Shown here piece after piece: positions 33,747 through 42,509 of a stretch of DNA of 64,000 nucleotides. Origin of the DNA: Pseudaestuariivita atlantica (GTDB lineage Bacteria; Pseudomonadota; Alphaproteobacteria; Rhodobacterales; Rhodobacteraceae). The DNA is taken from assembly GCF_001205715.1 (NCBI RefSeq), contig NZ_AQQZ01000003.1, positions 372,001 to 436,000 of the forward strand, in the 5' to 3' direction. The notes beneath the pieces were generated by a model. The model was given only the letters and a program-made list of their open reading frames with translations, was not told the origin of the DNA and searched no databases. Both the position numbers and the translations under genes were made by a program. Numbering within the stretch: the first letter of the stretch is position 1; each line of letters opens with the position of its first letter.

Positions 33747-35178
33747 CCTCTGGTTCGATCCCGCGAAAATCCTGATCGGCGGCACGTGGCGCGAGGCGCG
33801 TGAGACCCTGCCGCTGGAAAACCCCTCGGACGGGTCGGTGATCGGGGCCATCGCCCGTGGCACCGCCGCCGACATCGACGCCGCCGTCGCCGCGGCCGAG
33901 ACCAGCCGGAGCGGCTGGGCGAGGACCCCCGCCGCAGACCGCGGGCGCATCCTGTCGCGCCTCGGGCGGATGGTGCTGGAACATGTCGACACGCTGGCGC
34001 GGATCGAGGCGCAGGATGTGGGCAAACCCCTCACGCAGGCGCGCGCCGACGCGGTGGCGCTGGCGCGGTATTGCGAATTCTACGGCGGGGCCGCCGACAA
34101 GGTGCATGGGGAGACGATCCCCTATCTCGACGGCTACACCGTCTACACCCTGCGCGAACCGCACGGTGTGACGGGCCATATCGTGCCGTGGAACTACCCG
34201 ATGCAGATCATCGGGCGCTCGGTCGGGGCGGCGCTGGCGATGGGCAACACCTGCGTGCTGAAACCCGCCGAGGATGCCTGCCTGACGGCGCTTGCCTTCG
34301 CCGATCTCGCCGCGCAGGCGGGCCTGCCGGACGGTGTTCTGAACGTCGTGCCGGGGCTGGGGGCCGAGGCGGGCGCGGCGCTGGCGGGACATCCCGGCAT
34401 CCAGCATGTCAGCTTCACCGGATCGGTCGCCACCGGCGCGGCGGTACAACAGGCCGCGGGCGCGAACGTGGTCCCCGTGACGCTCGAACTCGGCGGCAAG
34501 TCCCCGCAGGTCGTCTTTGCCGATGCTGACCTCGACGCAGCCCTGCCGTTCCTCGTGAACGCCGGCATCCAGAACGCGGGCCAGACCTGCTCCGCCTCCT
34601 CCCGCATCCTTGTCGAGGAAAGCCGCATCGACGAGGTCACCACCCGCATGGCCGAAGCCTATGCCGCGCTGACCGTCGGCCCCGCGATGGACGATCCCCG
34701 CGTCGGCCCCCTGATATCCGCCCGCCAGAAAGAGCGCGTCGAAGGCTTCCTCGCGCAGGACACCGGCCTCGACCTCGTCGCCCAGGGCACGATGGTCGCA
34801 AACGCACCCGACACCGGCCACTACGTCACCCCCCGCCTTTACGCAGGCACCGACCCGTCCCACCCGCTGGCCCAGCAAGAGATCTTCGGCCCCGTGCAGG
34901 TCATCCTGCCCTTCCGCGACGAGGCCGAGGCCACGGCCATCGCCAACGGCACCGATTACGGCCTTGTCGCCAGCGTCTGGACCCGCGATGGCGCACGTCA
35001 GATGCGCATGGCCCGCGCGCTGCGCTCGGGGCAGGTCTTCATCAACAATTACGGCGCGGGCGGCGGGGTCGAACTTCCCTTCGGCGGCATCGGCAAGTCG
35101 GGCCATGGCCGCGAGAAGGGGTTCGAGGCGCTTTACGGCTTCTCGACGCTCAAGACCGTCGCAGCGCTGCACGGCTGA
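33739..35178 (+). CDS. aldehyde dehydrogenase, betaine-aldehyde/aminoaldehyde type
   Basis: A 479-residue NAD(P)-dependent dehydrogenase. It has PWNYPMQI, FTGSVATG, the base E250 in LELGGKSPQ and the catalytic C284 in AGQTCSASSR; overall it resembles betaine-aldehyde and aminobutyraldehyde dehydrogenases. It is in one overlapping unit with the importer and the acetyltransferase, so it probably oxidises an aldehyde from the imported compound. The following SDR starts 70 bases downstream. Confidence 0.92.
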   Translation: MTDLWFDPAKILIGGTWREARETLPLENPSDGSVIGAIARGTAADIDAAVAAAETSRSGWARTPAADRGRILSRLGRMVLEHVDTLARIEAQDVGKPLTQARADAVALARYCEFYGGAADKVHGETIPYLDGYTVYTLREPHGVTGHIVPWNYPMQIIGRSVGAALAMGNTCVLKPAEDACLTALAFADLAAQAGLPDGVLNVVPGLGAEAGAALAGHPGIQHVSFTGSVATGAAVQQAAGANVVPVTLELGGKSPQVVFADADLDAALPFLVNAGIQNAGQTCSASSRILVEESRIDEVTTRMAEAYAALTVGPAMDDPRVGPLISARQKERVEGFLAQDTGLDLVAQGTMVANAPDTGHYVTPRLYAGTDPSHPLAQQEIFGPVQVILPFRDEAEATAIANGTDYGLVASVWTRDGARQMRMARALRSGQVFINNYGAGGGVELPFGGIGKSGHGREKGFEALYGFSTLKTVAALHG

Positions 35179-35247
35179 CACGCGCCTCGCTCTCGACTCC
35201 CGCGCCCTGCTGCCATCAGATGCAGGCACCTACAGAAAGGCCGCGCC

Positions 35248-35940
35248 ATGATCTTCGAAAACCGCTTCAAGGGCCGCCGCGCCGTCGTGACCGGGGGCGC
35301 CTCGGGCATCGGGGCGGCGATCGCCGACCGCCTGACCGCCGAAGGCGCGGAGGTCACGATCTGGGATCTCGCCCCCGGCGGGCGGCAAATCGACGTCACC
35401 GACCACTCCGCGGTCGCCGAGGCCATGGCCGAGGACGCGCCGGACATCCTGATCTGCTCCGCCGGGATCACCGGGCCAAACGTCACCACGTGGGACTACC
35501 CGGTCGAGGACTGGCTGAAGGTCTACAACCTCAACGTCCACGGCCTGTTCTACTGCAACCGCGCCGCGGCACCCCTGATGGCGGCCAAGGGGCACGGGCG
35601 GATCATCAACATGGCCTCGGTCGCGGGCAAGGAAGGCAACCCCAACGCGCCCGCCTATTCCTCGTCCAAGGCCGCCGTGATCGGCCTGACCAAATCGCTT
35701 GGCAAAGAACTCGCCACCGCCGGCGTCACCGTGAACTGCGTCGCCCCCGCCGCCGTCGCCACCGCGATCTTCGACCAGATGACCGAGGATCACATCGCCT
35801 TCATGAAATCCAAGATCCCCATGAACCGCTTCGGCACGGTGAACGAGATCGCCGCGATGGTCTGCTGGCTCGCCTCCGACGAGGCCTCCTTCACGACCGG
35901 CTGCTGCTTTGACGCCTCGGGCGGCCGCGCCACCTATTGA
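35248..35940 (+). CDS. short-chain dehydrogenase/reductase (SDR)
   Basis: A 230-residue classical SDR. The cofactor loop is GGASGIGAAIADRL, the inner motif ICSAGITG replaces the usual NNAG, and the catalytic residues are S and Y-x3-K in MASVAG and YSSSKAAV. It ends the importer/dehydrogenase operon, with a Shine-Dalgarno GGAAAG-like stretch before the start. It probably acts on a hydroxyl or keto group of the same imported compound. Confidence 0.9.
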   Translation: MIFENRFKGRRAVVTGGASGIGAAIADRLTAEGAEVTIWDLAPGGRQIDVTDHSAVAEAMAEDAPDILICSAGITGPNVTTWDYPVEDWLKVYNLNVHGLFYCNRAAAPLMAAKGHGRIINMASVAGKEGNPNAPAYSSSKAAVIGLTKSLGKELATAGVTVNCVAPAAVATAIFDQMTEDHIAFMKSKIPMNRFGTVNEIAAMVCWLASDEASFTTGCCFDASGGRATY

Positions 35941-36181
35941 CGGCCTGCTCCCAAGTTTACCAGATCCTGACACTCGGCAAGGCAGCACAGGGCAAAGTTG
36001 CAAACCACCGATATTCTTCCCGGTATGCCTGAGAAAAAGGCAACATCCCCCGCCAGAAGTAAGACTTTTTTGCAACGCCCTCGCCCCTTTTCATACTTTA
36101 AAGCAGAACCCGGAGCCAAATCCTTCGCGTCGCAACGCCCCACAATATATGTAATAGTTTAAATTTTGGTGGGGAAAATTC
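35941..36181. other. AT-richer intergenic region upstream of the Hint-protein pair
   Basis: A 241-base gap of visibly lower GC content than its neighbours, ending in TAAATTTTGGTGGGGAAAATTC before the first Hint gene. GGTGGGGA is a plausible ribosome-binding site. AT-rich stretches (CATACTTTAAAG, ACAATATATGTAATAG) are possible promoter elements. No gene or RNA is recognised here. Confidence 0.4.
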
Positions 36182-37120
36182 ATGGCAAACTTCGCAGCGA
36201 ACCGGATTCTCACGTTCAACGGAGAAACCTCCGGCGGCAACCTGACCGCAGTCGGTAATTTCGGAGATTCAGGTTTCACCTCGACCGTTATTGACACGAA
36301 CATGGATGGGAACATCGATGCGGTCGATACCTGGGGATCGGCTGCATTCCAGATCGACTATTCCGGCTACACGATCCGACTGAACGGCGACGACTACGCC
36401 GTCTTTTTCAATGGGGGTGCGGGTTACTACATCCCCTACAACAGCAACGAAACCGACCTCTCCGGGTTCGATGGCGTGGATCCCGACACGATCGGCTTTA
36501 CAGCAACCCCCAATGACGCGGTCGTGGTCAACTGCTTCCTCACCGGTACACTCATCGCCACCCCGGACGGAGAGCGTGCCATCGAGACACTGGAGCCGGG
36601 CGCGCATGTCACGCTGGCCGACGGCACCGCCGCCACCATCCGCTGGGTCGCACGGCAAACGATGCGCGCGGACGCGGTGAACCTGTCGATCCCCGCCAAT
36701 CGCCTGCCCGTCCGGATCGAGGCCGGGGCACTGGGCAACGGCCTGCCGCACACCGACCTGACGCTGACCGCCGACCACGCGCTGGTGATGGACGGACTGC
36801 TCGTCAACGCCTCCGCCCTCGTGAACGGCTCCACCATCCGCTTCCTGACAGCCGACGACATGCCGCGCGAATTCACCTACTGGCATGTGGAACTGGACGC
36901 GCATTCGGCCATCCTCGCCAACGGCCTGCCCGCGGAAAGCTTCGTCGATTACACGGGCCGCGCGGCCTATGACAACCACGCCGACTACCTCGCGCTCCAC
37001 GGCGCCGAACGGCTCATCCCCGAGATGCCCCTGCCCCGCATCTCCGCCCGCCGTCACCTGCCCGCCGCCTTGCGTATCCAGTTGGGACTGGAGGACACCG
37101 ACTTCGCCCTCAGCGCCTGA
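36182..37120 (+). CDS. Hint (Hedgehog/intein) domain protein, first copy
   Basis: A 312-residue protein. An N-terminal region (about 1-115) has no known fold, except for a calcium-loop-like DTNMDGNIDAVD (about 39-50). It is followed by a Hint_2 domain beginning at C118 (NCFLTGTLIATPDGERAIETLEPG) with the TADHALVMDGLLVNASALVNG core. Such Roseobacter proteins are probably exported without a classical signal peptide, and the domain might self-process or crosslink, but neither is shown. It has a nearly identical C-terminal half in the next gene, so the pair is a tandem duplication. Confidence 0.85.
   Translation: MANFAANRILTFNGETSGGNLTAVGNFGDSGFTSTVIDTNMDGNIDAVDTWGSAAFQIDYSGYTIRLNGDDYAVFFNGGAGYYIPYNSNETDLSGFDGVDPDTIGFTATPNDAVVVNCFLTGTLIATPDGERAIETLEPGAHVTLADGTAATIRWVARQTMRADAVNLSIPANRLPVRIEAGALGNGLPHTDLTLTADHALVMDGLLVNASALVNGSTIRFLTADDMPREFTYWHVELDAHSAILANGLPAESFVDYTGRAAYDNHADYLALHGAERLIPEMPLPRISARRHLPAALRIQLGLEDTDFALSA
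36518..37120 (+). repeat. 603-bp repeat unit, copy 1 (Hint domain coding region)
   Basis: The last 603 bases of this gene and 37540-38142 align without gaps and are highly similar, beginning at GCGGTCGTGGTCAACTGC. The 5' halves of the two genes are different. This looks like a duplication in which the N-terminal part was replaced or diverged while the Hint part was kept or homogenised. Confidence 0.85.
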
Positions 37121-37206
37121 TCGGGCCGCAATTTTTCAGTTGACCTGGGGGCATCAGGCGCAGCTATCCTGAGGAATGACTGTTTCCCAGGCATCAGGGC
37201 GCTGAC

Positions 37207-38142
37207 ATGGCCAATTTCACAGCGGACGATTATCTTTTTTTCCTCGGCTCGATTTCGGGCAGCACGCTTACGGCATCCGGCAACTTTATCGACAGGAACT
37301 CTCCGGTGGACGTTGACGTGATCGATGCCAACAGTGACAACAACATCGACACGACCGATTATTTCGGGGAAGCCACTAGCACTTATACCGGATTCACGAT
37401 CATCCTGAACGGGAATTCCTACGCAGTTTTCAACCAGGGCCCCGTATACAGCATTCCTTACAACACGGCCGATGATGACCTGTCTTCCTTTGCCGGGACC
37501 GACCCCAACACGATCGGGTTCACGAATACCGGCGAGAACGCGGTCGTGGTCAACTGCTTCCTCACCAGCACCCTGATCGCCACGCCTCACGGTGAACGCG
37601 CCATCGAGACACTGGAACCCGGCGCGCACGTCACGCTGGCCAATGGCTCCACCGCCCCTGTCCGCTGGGTCGCGCGGCAAACGATGCGCGCGGACGCGGT
37701 GAACCTGTCCATGCCCGCCAGCCGCCTCCCCGTCCGGATCGAGGCCGGGGCACTGGGAGAGGGCCTGCCGCACACCGACCTGACCCTGACCGCCGACCAC
37801 GCGCTGGTGATGGACGGCCTGCTCGTCAACGCCTCCGCCCTCGTGAACGGCGCCACCATCCGTTTCCTGCAAGCGGAAGAGATGCCGCGCGAGTTCACCT
37901 ACTGGCATGTGGAACTGGACGCGCACTCGGCCCTCCTCGCCAACGGCCTGCCCGCGGAAAGCTTCGTCGACTACACAGGCCGCGCGGCCTATGACAACCA
38001 CGTCGACTACCTCGCGCTCCACGGCGCCGAACGGCTCATCCCCGAGATGCCGCTCCCCCGCATCTCCGCCCGCCGCCATCTGCCCACGGCATTGCGCGCG
38101 CGGCTTGGACTGGAAGACACCGACTTCGCCCTCAGCGCCTGA
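37207..38142 (+). CDS. Hint (Hedgehog/intein) domain protein, second copy
   Basis: A 311-residue paralogue of the previous gene. The N-terminal region (about 1-113) is clearly different in sequence but keeps a calcium-loop-like segment, DANSDNNIDTTD (about 39-50). The Hint domain starts at the cysteine of NCFLTSTLIATPHGERAIETL and is nearly identical to copy 1. The intergenic gap is 86 bases. Exported or surface function is plausible but not shown; no signal peptide is visible. Confidence 0.85.
   Translation: MANFTADDYLFFLGSISGSTLTASGNFIDRNSPVDVDVIDANSDNNIDTTDYFGEATSTYTGFTIILNGNSYAVFNQGPVYSIPYNTADDDLSSFAGTDPNTIGFTNTGENAVVVNCFLTSTLIATPHGERAIETLEPGAHVTLANGSTAPVRWVARQTMRADAVNLSMPASRLPVRIEAGALGEGLPHTDLTLTADHALVMDGLLVNASALVNGATIRFLQAEEMPREFTYWHVELDAHSALLANGLPAESFVDYTGRAAYDNHVDYLALHGAERLIPEMPLPRISARRHLPTALRARLGLEDTDFALSA
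37540..38142 (+). repeat. 603-bp repeat unit, copy 2 (Hint domain coding region)
   Basis: Gap-free match to 36518-37120. The two units end at the same place in their stop codons, which supports one duplication event followed by possible gene conversion. Confidence 0.85.
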
Positions 38143-38222
38143 CACCTGCCACCTGCCTGAAACAGCTTGAGCCCATGCACCCATCGCCCTAGCCTGCCAC
38201 CGTCAGGAAAAAGGGGCCGGAC

Positions 38223-38963
38223 ATGCGCCTGCAAGACAAGATCGCCATCGTGACCGGCGCGGGCTCCGGTTTCGGCGCGGGCATCGCGCGCAAGTTCGCG
38301 TCCGAAGGCGCGCACGTCATCGTGGCCGACATCGATACCGAGGCCGCAACGGCCATCGCCACCGAAATCGACGGCACCGCGCAGACCGTCGATGTCAGCC
38401 AGTCCGACAGCGTCCGCGACATGGTCACCGCCACGATGGCCGCCCATGGCCGCATCGACATCCTCGTGAACAACGCGGGCGTGACCCACCTGCCCGCCGC
38501 GCTCGACAGCATCGGCGAGGACGAGTTCGACCGCGTCTTTGCCGTCAACTGCAAATCGGTCTACCTGACCGCCCGCCACGCCCTGCCCTTCATGCGCACC
38601 AATCCCGGCGCGAACATCCTCAACGTCGCCTCGACGGCAGGCGTCTCCCCCCGCCCGCGCCTCAACTGGTACAACGCGTCCAAGGGATGGATGATCACCG
38701 CCACCCGCGCCATGGCGGTCGAACTCGCCCCAGATGGCCTCCGCGTCAACGCGATCAACCCCGTCGCCGGCGAAACCCCGCTGCTGAAAAGCTTCATGGG
38801 CGAGGACACCCCCGAAATCCGCGCCAAATTCCTCTCCACCATCCCGCTTGGACGTTTCTCCACCCCCGAGGACATGGGCAACGCCGCCTGCTTCCTCTGC
38901 TCGGACGAAGCCTCGATGATCACCGGCGTCTGCATGGAAGTCGACGGCGGCCGCTGTATCTGA
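38223..38963 (+). CDS. SDR family oxidoreductase (FabG-like)
   Basis: A 246-residue classical SDR with GAGSGFGAGIARKF for the cofactor, NNAGVT, a serine in VASTAG and the Tyr/Lys pair in YNASKGW. The glucose/3-ketoacyl reductase-like type uses NAD(P)H. It follows the Hint genes on the same strand but has its own 80-base gap. Substrate unknown. Confidence 0.9.
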   Translation: MRLQDKIAIVTGAGSGFGAGIARKFASEGAHVIVADIDTEAATAIATEIDGTAQTVDVSQSDSVRDMVTATMAAHGRIDILVNNAGVTHLPAALDSIGEDEFDRVFAVNCKSVYLTARHALPFMRTNPGANILNVASTAGVSPRPRLNWYNASKGWMITATRAMAVELAPDGLRVNAINPVAGETPLLKSFMGEDTPEIRAKFLSTIPLGRFSTPEDMGNAACFLCSDEASMITGVCMEVDGGRCI

Positions 38964-38967
38964 TGTC

Positions 38968-39013
38968 CTTCTTCTCTTTGACAAATATGTCCCCCGGAGG
39001 GCCGGCCCGCCCC
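38968..39013 (+). repeat. dispersed intergenic repeat, copy A
   Basis: CTTCTTCTCTTT, an AT-rich AAATATGT, then CCCCCGGAGG and GC-rich sequence also occurs at 53119-53163 with one indel and one further difference in the AT-rich part. The CCCCCGGAGGG core can fold tightly. Its minus strand gives a GC hairpin followed by a T-rich tract. It is a short intergenic repeat of the type seen in this group of bacteria; function unknown. Confidence 0.65.
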
Positions 39014-39045
39014 ATGCGCCCCTCGCCCGGACAAGGGCGGCGCGC

Positions 39046-40053
39046 ATGACACCCGGCCCCCGGAACCTCCTGACCGACATCGCCGGCCTGCGCGTCGGCC
39101 ATGCCCAGGACGCAACGCTCAAATCCGGCACCACGGTGCTGACGGCGGACGCACCCTTTCTCGCGGCGGTCCACGTGATGGGAGGCGCACCCGGCACGCG
39201 GGAGACCGATCTGCTCGCACCCGACAAGTCGGTCGAGGATGTCGACGCCATCGTCCTGTCGGGCGGGTCGGCGTTCGGGCTCGACGCCGCCACCGGCGTG
39301 ACCGAGGCGCTCCGCAAGGTGCGACGAGGGTTCCCCGTCGGCCCGGTCCGCGTGCCCATCGTGCCGGCGGCGATCATCTTCGACCTCCTGAACGGCGGCA
39401 ACAAGGACTGGCAGGCCTCGCCCTATCCCGCGCTCGGCGCCGCAGCCCATGACGCGGCGGGCACCGAGTTCGCGCTTGGCTCGGTCGGCGCCGGAACCGG
39501 CGCGCTGGCGGCGATGTGCAAGGGTGGGCTCGGCAGCGCCTCGGCGCGGATGCCTTCGGGCGCAACCGTGGGCGCGCTTGCCGTGGTCAACCCGATGGGA
39601 TCGGTGACGGTGCCAGGCGGCGCGCATTTCTGGGCCGCCCCGTTTGAGCAGGACGGGGAATTCGGCGGCCTCGGCCCCTCGGCACAAACGGGGCTCGGCA
39701 CGCCCGAACCCTCGCGCAAGCTGGTGGCCATGTCGCTTGGCACACCGGAGGGCGCCAACACCACCATCGCGATCGTCGCCACCGACGTGACGCTGACCAA
39801 GGCGCAGGCCCACCGCGTGGCCGTGGCCGCGCATGACGGGATCGCCCGCGCCATCGTCCCGGCCCACAGCCCCGGCGACGGAGACCTTGTCTTCGCCGTC
39901 TCCACCCGCGCGCGGCCCGCCACGCCGGGCGACCTGCAGATGCTGGGACATGCGGCCAGCCTCTGCCTTGCCCGCGCCATCGCGCGGGGCGTCTACCATG
40001 CCACCCCCGCGCCCGGCGACCTTTTGCCCGCCTATCGCGACCTGCCCGGCTGA
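39046..40053 (+). CDS. P1-family peptidase (DmpA-like L-aminopeptidase/D-esterase)
   Basis: A 335-residue protein of the P1/DmpA N-terminal nucleophile family, which cleave themselves into two subunits. Recognisable segments are LTDIAGLRVGHAQD, VVLSGGSAFGLDA-like IVLSGGSAFGLDAATGV, and the central PSGATVGALAVVNPMG, where self-cleavage in the family produces the Ser/Thr nucleophile. It may release N-terminal D/L amino acids or hydrolyse beta-peptides. Its stop shares bases with the start of the following hydrolase (TGATG). Confidence 0.88.
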   Translation: MTPGPRNLLTDIAGLRVGHAQDATLKSGTTVLTADAPFLAAVHVMGGAPGTRETDLLAPDKSVEDVDAIVLSGGSAFGLDAATGVTEALRKVRRGFPVGPVRVPIVPAAIIFDLLNGGNKDWQASPYPALGAAAHDAAGTEFALGSVGAGTGALAAMCKGGLGSASARMPSGATVGALAVVNPMGSVTVPGGAHFWAAPFEQDGEFGGLGPSAQTGLGTPEPSRKLVAMSLGTPEGANTTIAIVATDVTLTKAQAHRVAVAAHDGIARAIVPAHSPGDGDLVFAVSTRARPATPGDLQMLGHAASLCLARAIARGVYHATPAPGDLLPAYRDLPG

Positions 40054-40850
40054 TGCCCGTCTACACGCACCAGTCGCACCTTTTCCATTACGAGGATCAG
40101 GGCGATGCGCAGGGCCGCCCGGCCATTGTCGCGCTTCCCGGCATGATGTCCGACAGCGCCAGCTGGGGGCCCATCGCGCCGGCGCTGATCGCGGAACGCC
40201 GGCTGTTGCGGCCCGATCCGCGCTGTGCGGGCCGGTCACCCGTCCTGCCCACCTCGGTCGAGGCGGTCACCGCCGACACCATCGCGCTGCTCGATCACCT
40301 CGGCCTCGCACAGGTCGATCTCGTCAGCCACTCGATGGGCAGCCGCGTCGCGCTCGACCTTGCGCAGCGCCACCCGGCGCGCATCCGGCGCATGGTCCTG
40401 TCGGCGGTCATGCCGCGCTTCCCGCGCATCAACTGCGCCGTGTTCGACAGCCTGCTGCAGATCCGCAAGACCTCGCCCGGCGACGGGTACCTGCGCGCGC
40501 TCTTTCCATGGCTGTTCGCGTCGCCGTTCTTCGACGACCCCGCGCGGGTCGAAGCGGCCATCGCCGCCAGCCTCGCCTACCCGCACGCGCAGACTCTCGA
40601 CGGCATGTACCACCAGGTCGTGGCGCTCAAATCCGGGGCGCCGGTGCAAGGCATGAACCTGATCGACACGCCCACGCTGGCGCTGTTCGCGACCGAGGAC
40701 AGGCTTGTCCCCGTCACCACGGCACCGGGCCACCTGTCGGACATGCCGGATTGCGAGGTTCGCATCATCGACGGGGCGGGGCACGCGCTGCACTGGGATC
40801 AGCCCGATACCGTGGCGCGGGCGATGCTGGACTTCCTGAACGTCGACTGA
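40053..40850 (+). CDS. alpha/beta-fold hydrolase
   Basis: A 265-residue hydrolase with nucleophile elbow SHSMGSRVAL, a FATEDRLVPV Asp region and the C-terminal catalytic His in GAGHALHWDQPD. It looks like a 3-oxoadipate enol-lactonase/esterase type enzyme but the substrate is unclear. It is coupled to the P1 peptidase (1-nt overlap), so the two probably act on related compounds. Confidence 0.88.
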   Translation: MPVYTHQSHLFHYEDQGDAQGRPAIVALPGMMSDSASWGPIAPALIAERRLLRPDPRCAGRSPVLPTSVEAVTADTIALLDHLGLAQVDLVSHSMGSRVALDLAQRHPARIRRMVLSAVMPRFPRINCAVFDSLLQIRKTSPGDGYLRALFPWLFASPFFDDPARVEAAIAASLAYPHAQTLDGMYHQVVALKSGAPVQGMNLIDTPTLALFATEDRLVPVTTAPGHLSDMPDCEVRIIDGAGHALHWDQPDTVARAMLDFLNVD

Positions 40851-40852
40851 TC

Positions 40853-41314
40853 TCAGGCGCGCTTGGCGCAGCGCGTCTCGATTTCCTTGGCGAAATTTGC
40901 CAACCGCAGCTTGAACCGCTTGTTGAGGTTCGACTTGGCGAGTTTCAGCGATTGCAGCAACAGCCGTGCCGACAGGGTCTTGGCTTCAAGCTCCACATGC
41001 GTGGTCATGCGCGTGCGACTGCGCGACAGGGCGACCAGGTCGATCCGGCCTTCCGCCTCGATCCCGCCCGAGTCGCTGTCGAAGGCCACGCCGTTCGGCG
41101 CATCGAACTCGGTCAGTTTCAGATGCGCCGCGCGATCCTTGCCGCGGAAGGTGAACTTGAGGTCCCATGTCAGGCCCACGGCCACCGGGCCGGCTTGGCG
41201 TTTCACGTCGATCCCGCGCCACAACGCCGCGCGTTCAATGGCGTCGAAATCGGTCAACATCCCGAACACCTGGTCGATCGGTGCCTCGATGTCTTCCTTG
41301 GCTAAAAAGTTCAT
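40853..41314 (-). CDS. SRPBCC/START-like family protein
   Basis: A 153-residue SRPBCC-fold protein. MNFLAKEDIEAPIDQVFGMLTDFDAIERAALWRG is the typical polyketide-cyclase/START N-terminus, and the rest is a beta-rich ligand pocket followed by a long C-terminal helix. Members bind hydrophobic ligands; the ligand is not known. ATG 41314 is the natural start. NudC lies 46 bases upstream on the same strand. Confidence 0.85.
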   Translation of the reverse strand: MNFLAKEDIEAPIDQVFGMLTDFDAIERAALWRGIDVKRQAGPVAVGLTWDLKFTFRGKDRAAHLKLTEFDAPNGVAFDSDSGGIEAEGRIDLVALSRSRTRMTTHVELEAKTLSARLLLQSLKLAKSNLNKRFKLRLANFAKEIETRCAKRA

Positions 41315-41360
41315 GTCGTGTCCGCCTTGTCCTGAATGTGGGCCTGCCCCGTCCGGAAGG

Positions 41361-42314
41361 TCAGTCCAGCGTATCCGCCAACCAGTTTCGTAATAGGAAA
41401 TGCGCGATGGATCCGGCACGCGCTGGTTTGATTTTCGGATCCGTTCCGTCGAATGCCGCCATCATCCGCTCGCGGCTGACCCACAGCGCGTCGTCCAGTT
41501 CCGCCGGGTCCAGCGTGATGTCGCGCGCCAGTGCCTCGCCCGCGCATCCGAACATCAGCGAGGCCGGAAAGGGCCATGGCTGGCTGGCAAGGTACCGCAC
41601 TTGGCCCACGGGGATGCCCGATTCCTCGACCACCTCGCGCCGCACGGCCGCTTCCAGCGTTTCGCCGGGTTCGACGAACCCCGCCAGAAGCGAATACATC
41701 CCCTCTGGCCAACCGGGAGAGCGACCCATCAGCACGTCGTTGCCATGGGTGATCAGCATGATCACGACCGGGTCGGTGCGCGGGAAATGGTGCGCGCCGC
41801 AGGCCGGGCAGCGCCGCTGCCATCCCGCCATCGCGATGTCCGATTTCTCACCACAGCGGGCGCAGAAACCGTGGCTGCGGTGCCATTCCAGCACGCCCTT
41901 GGCGGTTGCCGCCAGTTCCGCGTCGCGCGGGGTCAGGTGCGTCATCCGGTTGCGCAACTCGGCGAAGGCGGTGTCGTCGGGCAGGTCGGGATGCACCTGC
42001 CGCGACGGGTCGTGGAAGGCTCCGAAATCCGACAGGTCGCCATCCGGCTCCCAGTTCGACAGATCGGCGGCAAAGACCGGTACCTCGCCTTCGCGGCCAA
42101 GGAAAATCCAGGCACGCGCGCTTTCGAGCGCCGGTTCGGAGGCAGGCAGGCGGACCAGCGCCGCGGCATCGGGTTCCCACATCAGCGGCTTGCCGCGCCA
42201 CAGCACGATGGCCTGCGCGTCCGGCCGGGCGCGCAATGCGTCTGCCTCGGGCCGCAACTCTGCCGCCCGGTCCAGTGCCGATCCACCGAAGGTTACCTGC
42301 TCGGCGTGTTTCAT
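41361..42314 (-). CDS. nudC: NAD(+) diphosphatase (decapping-type Nudix hydrolase)
   Basis: A 317-residue enzyme that splits NAD(H) and removes NAD caps from RNA. It has the family's zinc ribbon (FCARCGEKS and RCPACGAHHFPR), the Nudix box GFVEPGETLEAAVRREVVEESG and the NudC-specific SQPWPFPASLMFG. ATG 42314 was chosen (MKHAEQVTF); an upstream ATG at 42407 gives an unlikely basic extension. Confidence 0.94.
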   Translation of the reverse strand: MKHAEQVTFGGSALDRAAELRPEADALRARPDAQAIVLWRGKPLMWEPDAAALVRLPASEPALESARAWIFLGREGEVPVFAADLSNWEPDGDLSDFGAFHDPSRQVHPDLPDDTAFAELRNRMTHLTPRDAELAATAKGVLEWHRSHGFCARCGEKSDIAMAGWQRRCPACGAHHFPRTDPVVIMLITHGNDVLMGRSPGWPEGMYSLLAGFVEPGETLEAAVRREVVEESGIPVGQVRYLASQPWPFPASLMFGCAGEALARDITLDPAELDDALWVSRERMMAAFDGTDPKIKPARAGSIAHFLLRNWLADTLD

Positions 42315-42509
42315 CCGTACCTCGACCGCCCCAAGGTTGAGTTTTAGGCGACGGCCATGACGAGGCAAGTACGATTCCCGGTCAGGTCTGTCGCGCTTCT
42401 GCGGCAATTTTCGCGCATAAGTTGCAAGCCGCCCAGATTACGCTAAGGTAACCAAAAAGCTTGGCGAGAAACCCGGTCCCCCAATGGCTGCTTTGAAAGG
42501 AGCCTTGCG

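Noticed and set aside
37121-37206. Promoter TTGACC...TATCCT before the second Hint gene
   Set aside because: The spacing is about 19 bases and the -10 match is poor; the two genes may also be read from the upstream promoter.
38968-39013. The CCCCCGGAGGG element as a terminator of the plus-strand SDR gene
   Set aside because: The T-rich part lies before the hairpin on the plus strand, so it cannot act as a normal terminator for that gene. It is reported as a repeat instead.
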